Of a DNA stretch of 64,000 nucleotides, positions 61,087 to 64,000 are shown piece after piece. Both the position numbers and the translations under genes were made by a program. Numbering within the stretch: position 1 is the stretch's first letter; every line of letters starts with the position of its first letter. The notes under the pieces were generated by a model. That model made no database searches. It saw nothing but the letters and a program-made list of their open reading frames with translations, and was not told the origin of the DNA. The DNA is taken from the NCBI GenBank assembly GCA_037045355.1, contig JBAOHO010000012.1, forward strand, positions 62,001-126,000. Direction: 5' to 3'. The DNA comes from Candidatus Nanopelagicales bacterium. GTDB lineage: Bacteria; Actinomycetota; Actinomycetes; S36-B12; GCA-2699445.

Positions 61087-61905
61087 GTGACCGAACTACG
61101 ACAGCGAGTGGTGGTTCTCATCCCCTACTTCGAGAACCCGGCGGGGCTGGAGCGGTCGCTGGAATCGATCCGTCCCGACGAGCCGTGCGACGTCCTGGTG
61201 GTGGATGACGGCAGTACCGAGGAACCCCTGGACGAGGACGGTGCTCGTGGGCATTGCCATGTTCAGGGCCGCTTGTACGTTCTGAGGCTCGACTCGAACC
61301 AGGGCATCGAGGGCGCTCTGAACGCGGGGCTGAGGTGGATCCAAGAAGCCGGTTACGAGTTCGTCGCCCGCCTCGACTGCGGCGACCGCAACCATCCGGG
61401 ACGGATCGCCCGCCAGTTGCGGTTCCTCGACCAGAATCCCGATGTTGTGCTGGTCGGTACACGAGCCGTCTACGTGGATCTCGAAGGTGTCGAGCAGTTC
61501 GTGCTGCCGCTACCTGCCGACCACGAAGACATCCTCGCCTACCTGCGCAAGAACAGCGCCTTCATGCACCCTTCCGTCATGTTCCGCACCTCGATCCTGC
61601 GGATCACCGGGCTCTACCCCACCCGTTATCCACGGGCCGAGGACTACGCCCTGTTCTGGGAGATGGCCAAAGCGGGCAGGGTTGCCAACATCCCAGAACC
61701 ACTCATCGATTACGAACTCGATCCCCGCAGCTTGTCTCTGGCCGGCCGAGATGAGCAGTTGCGTTCGCGGTTGGCGATTCAGCGCCACAACAGTGACGGA
61801 TCCTGGGCCGCCCGACGCGGCATCCTGCGGACCCGACTCCTGCTGGCGTTGCCCTACGAGACCGCCCTGCGGATCAAGTCGTTCCGGAACCGGCGGGATC
61901 GCTGA
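61087..61905 (+). CDS. Glycosyltransferase family 2
   Basis: A 272-residue GT-A enzyme. VVVLIPYFENPAGLERSLESI starts the fold; VVDDGST is the nucleotide site; the DxD-like EFVARLDCGDRNHP and the EDYALFWEMAKAG loop follow. It adds a sugar to a lipid-linked glycan; donor and acceptor unknown. First gene of a run with the flippase 2 bp later. Confidence 0.88.
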   Translation: MTELRQRVVVLIPYFENPAGLERSLESIRPDEPCDVLVVDDGSTEEPLDEDGARGHCHVQGRLYVLRLDSNQGIEGALNAGLRWIQEAGYEFVARLDCGDRNHPGRIARQLRFLDQNPDVVLVGTRAVYVDLEGVEQFVLPLPADHEDILAYLRKNSAFMHPSVMFRTSILRITGLYPTRYPRAEDYALFWEMAKAGRVANIPEPLIDYELDPRSLSLAGRDEQLRSRLAIQRHNSDGSWAARRGILRTRLLLALPYETALRIKSFRNRRDR

Positions 61906-61907
61906 CG

Positions 61908-63407
61908 GTGTCCAAGCAAGTCGACCCACCGCGGAAACCCGACGACGCGGGATCCCCGGAGGTCCCCATAGCGCCAGCCACGGCCAAGTCGTCCGCGAAA
62001 GCAGCGGGGGCCTTGGCGATCGCGGAGATGGCGGGCAAGGGCGCCTCATTCGTCATGTTCGCTCTCGCGGCCCGCGAGCTGGGGGTCGATGACTTCGGTG
62101 TCTTCTCGTGGGCCTTCGCCATCGGAATGCTGGCGAACTCCTTCGTGGTGTGGGGCTTCGACATCATTCAGGTCCGCGACGGGAGCAAGGACCCAGCTCG
62201 GGTCCCGGTGATCTTGGCGAACATCCTGGCCATGCGGGTGGTGATGGGTGCGGTCGCCCTCGCTGTCGTCATGGCCGTTACGTGGAACGACCCGGAGAGC
62301 ACCCCGGCGGTCATGTTCCTCGTGACGGTGGCCTGCCTCGTCGACACGGTGAACGACTCCGTACGCGCGGCTGCGGCCGCCTATCGCAAACTCGCGATGT
62401 TCTCCAAACACCTGGTCATCCAGCGGCTGCTCACTGCGACCTTGGCCGTGGCGGCATTGCTCGCCGGTGGCGGCCTGCTGGCGTTCTCTGCCGCGTACTG
62501 CGTGGGAACCATCCTGGGGGTCGTATGGATCCTGGGGGTCGCCACTCGGATGGGCGCGCCGATCAAGTGGGGCAACCTCTCGTGGCACGACATGAAGTGG
62601 CTCCTCAAAGAGTCGAAGGTGCTGGGGATCTTCACGATCGTGAACATGGCGGTGTTCCGCATCGACACCGTCATGCTGGGCAGCCTGGGTTCCGTCGCGG
62701 AGGTCGGGTACTACGCCGTCGCGTACAAGATGTTCGAGACGGTCTTGTTCATCGTCTGGTCGGTCGCTCGGGTCGCCACACCGGAGATCGCCTCCGCCAC
62801 GGTTGTCCGCCGGGCTCGGCGCACCTACGAGACAGCAGTCGCGTCGGCCCTTTCGGTCATGACGCCCTACGTGGTTGTGCTGATCCTCAGCGGGGGTGCG
62901 GTGGCCGCGTTGATCTTCGGATCCGACTACGAACAAGGCGCCGAAGCCGCGACGGCCTGGTTGGGCGTGGCGCTGATCCCGTACACCGTGCAGTACTTGT
63001 CGGGCTCCGCCGTCATCGCGCGCGGTCACAACGTGACCGTGTTGGTCGGTTCCGTGACTGCGCTGATCGTCAATGTCGGGCTGAACGTGTGGTTGATCCC
63101 CATCTACGGTGCGGCCGGAGCGGCATTCGCCACGATGGTGACCCTGCTCGCCCAGGGTGCCGTTCTGTTGGTGACTGTCTGGAAAGCATTCGCGGGGATC
63201 TCCTTGTGGCGCCCGCTCATCCATTTGCCCATCGCCGGTGCTGCCATGGTTCCGGTCCTGCTGTTGGTCGGTCCCGTCATTGTGGCGGCGCCGCTGGCGG
63301 GGCTCGTGTACGTATTGGTGTGGTTCGTAGTCGGGCGACTGGTCGACCCCGCTGCCGTGACCGGGGTGCTGGCTTTGGTCCGCCGCGAACGTGAGGAGGC
63401 AGCATGA
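61908..63407 (+). CDS. Polysaccharide flippase (Wzx/MATE-like)
   Basis: A 499-residue protein with about 12-14 membrane segments. AGALAIAEMAGKGASFVMFALAARELGVDDFGVFSWAFAIG is the typical start of the MOP/Wzx exporters. It moves lipid-linked sugars across the membrane. GTG start 2 bp after the GT2 stop, stop overlapping the next ATG by 4 bp: a translationally coupled locus. Confidence 0.9.
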   Translation: MSKQVDPPRKPDDAGSPEVPIAPATAKSSAKAAGALAIAEMAGKGASFVMFALAARELGVDDFGVFSWAFAIGMLANSFVVWGFDIIQVRDGSKDPARVPVILANILAMRVVMGAVALAVVMAVTWNDPESTPAVMFLVTVACLVDTVNDSVRAAAAAYRKLAMFSKHLVIQRLLTATLAVAALLAGGGLLAFSAAYCVGTILGVVWILGVATRMGAPIKWGNLSWHDMKWLLKESKVLGIFTIVNMAVFRIDTVMLGSLGSVAEVGYYAVAYKMFETVLFIVWSVARVATPEIASATVVRRARRTYETAVASALSVMTPYVVVLILSGGAVAALIFGSDYEQGAEAATAWLGVALIPYTVQYLSGSAVIARGHNVTVLVGSVTALIVNVGLNVWLIPIYGAAGAAFATMVTLLAQGAVLLVTVWKAFAGISLWRPLIHLPIAGAAMVPVLLLVGPVIVAAPLAGLVYVLVWFVVGRLVDPAAVTGVLALVRREREEAA

Positions 63408-64000
63408 CGCGAGTGGCTGTGGTCTCCGCCTTCGCGACAATGGGCGGATCCGAGCAGTGGATCCTTGGCGTGGTGGATCACGGCGGCCCCCGGATCAGGT
63501 GGCGGTTCGTCGTCCTGCAGGATGGCCCGTTCGTCGCGGAACTCCGTGACCGCGGAATCCCGGTCGATGTGGTCCCCACCGGGGCGTCGCCGGGGCAGTT
63601 GTTCTCGTCCAGCCTGCGGATCCGCCGCCTGCTCGCCGCCGCTCCGCCACAGGTCATCGTCGGCAACGGCGCCAAGGCTCAACTGGCCGCGCTGCCTGCG
63701 GCGCGGTGGCTGCGACTCCCCGCCATATGGGTCAAGCACGACCATTCCTTCGACCGCTGGTTGGCTCGACCGCTGGGCCGCGCGGTCACCGCCGTCGTCA
63801 GCACGGCACAGGAGGTCGGGGCTCCCACCCGCCGATCGGACCTCGTGATCATCGAGCCACCCCGACCACCTGCCCCGCTGCCCAACGGCGACGCGAGCCG
63901 AATCCTGCAGGAGCATGGGTGGATTCCGGGTCGCCCTACGGTTGCCATGATCACGAGACTGGTCCCGTACAAGGGAGTCGATGTCGCCATCGAAGCTCTG
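63404..64000 (+). CDS. Glycosyltransferase family 4 (cut by window end)
   Basis: About 199 codons present. MTRVAVVSAFATMGGSEQWIL carries the GGSE motif of the N-terminal Rossmann half; PQVIVGNGAKAQLAALPAARW and WVKHDHSFDRWLA follow; RPTVAMITRLVPYKGVDVAIEAL begins the C-terminal donor domain (the usual GR.xxxKG motif). Likely GT-B glycosyltransferase in the same polysaccharide operon. ATG overlaps the flippase stop. Confidence 0.87.
   Translation, partial: MTRVAVVSAFATMGGSEQWILGVVDHGGPRIRWRFVVLQDGPFVAELRDRGIPVDVVPTGASPGQLFSSSLRIRRLLAAAPPQVIVGNGAKAQLAALPAARWLRLPAIWVKHDHSFDRWLARPLGRAVTAVVSTAQEVGAPTRRSDLVIIEPPRPPAPLPNGDASRILQEHGWIPGRPTVAMITRLVPYKGVDVAIEAL

Noticed and set aside
62046..63440. 464-codon minus-strand frame opposite the flippase
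   Set aside because: Rich in His, Asp and Arg with no domains, the antisense of a hydrophobic protein. The plus-strand frame has the Wzx pattern and coupled start/stop.

Overview
The window is high-GC DNA from an actinobacterium (class Actinomycetes in the broad sense; I cannot name the genus). The evidence is the hspR-type heat-shock operon with a HAIR operator, small-type PurL with separate PurS and PurQ, a LexA/Cheo-type SOS box in front of a 13E12/DUF222 HNH gene, an F420/flavin PPOX protein, and many genes that look leaderless, with a TANNNT-like -10 hexamer 6-7 nt before the start codon. I found no rRNA, tRNA, CRISPR array or replication origin.

Layout. 1-11.6 kb holds de novo purine synthesis on the minus strand: purA, a PPOX gene, purD, a SHOCT protein with a tiny membrane peptide, then purB, purC, purS, purQ and purL (cut by the window edge). 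purC carries an N-terminal ASCH domain. 11.9-30.6 kb is mixed metabolism and envelope: DUF2202 protein, polysaccharide deacetylase (apparently frameshifted), Baeyer-Villiger-type monooxygenase, class II fructose-bisphosphate aldolase, HSL-type esterase, CoA-disulfide-reductase-like protein, SpoU methyltransferase, DedA protein, lipoprotein, epimerase, pyrE, acyl-CoA dehydrogenase, SDR, MFS transporter, secreted proteins, lipoprotein sulfatase. 30.7-41.5 kb holds an SOS-linked HNH gene, an ACC-deaminase/D-cysteine-desulfhydrase-like enzyme, a MaoC dehydratase (frameshifted), an aminotransferase with an internal minisatellite, a CopZ-like protein, and an ATPase-GNAT gene interrupted by an IS1380-type transposase fragment, followed by an SMP-30-like protein and an FAD monooxygenase.

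42-49.7 kb carries a PadR regulator and the heat-shock operon dnaK-grpE-dnaJ-hspR-clpB, read leftwards from a HAIR operator at 49.7 kb. 50-58.6 kb holds glpD, secreted proteins, a membrane spermidine-synthase-like protein, a PPOX protein, a winged-helix regulator and a YbaK-type deacylase. 58.7-64 kb begins a surface polysaccharide locus: a Wzz-like protein fused to Ig-like repeats diverges from a run of GT2, flippase and GT4 (cut by the window end).

The most unusual property is the density of short direct tandem repeats (8-24 bp units, different sequence at each locus): more than 25 arrays in 64 kb. They fill most intergenic gaps, sit just outside start or stop codons, and in several places enter reading frames (aminotransferase, FAD monooxygenase, DUF2202 leader, MFS and GNAT 3' ends). 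Several damaged or extended reading frames lie at or near such arrays.
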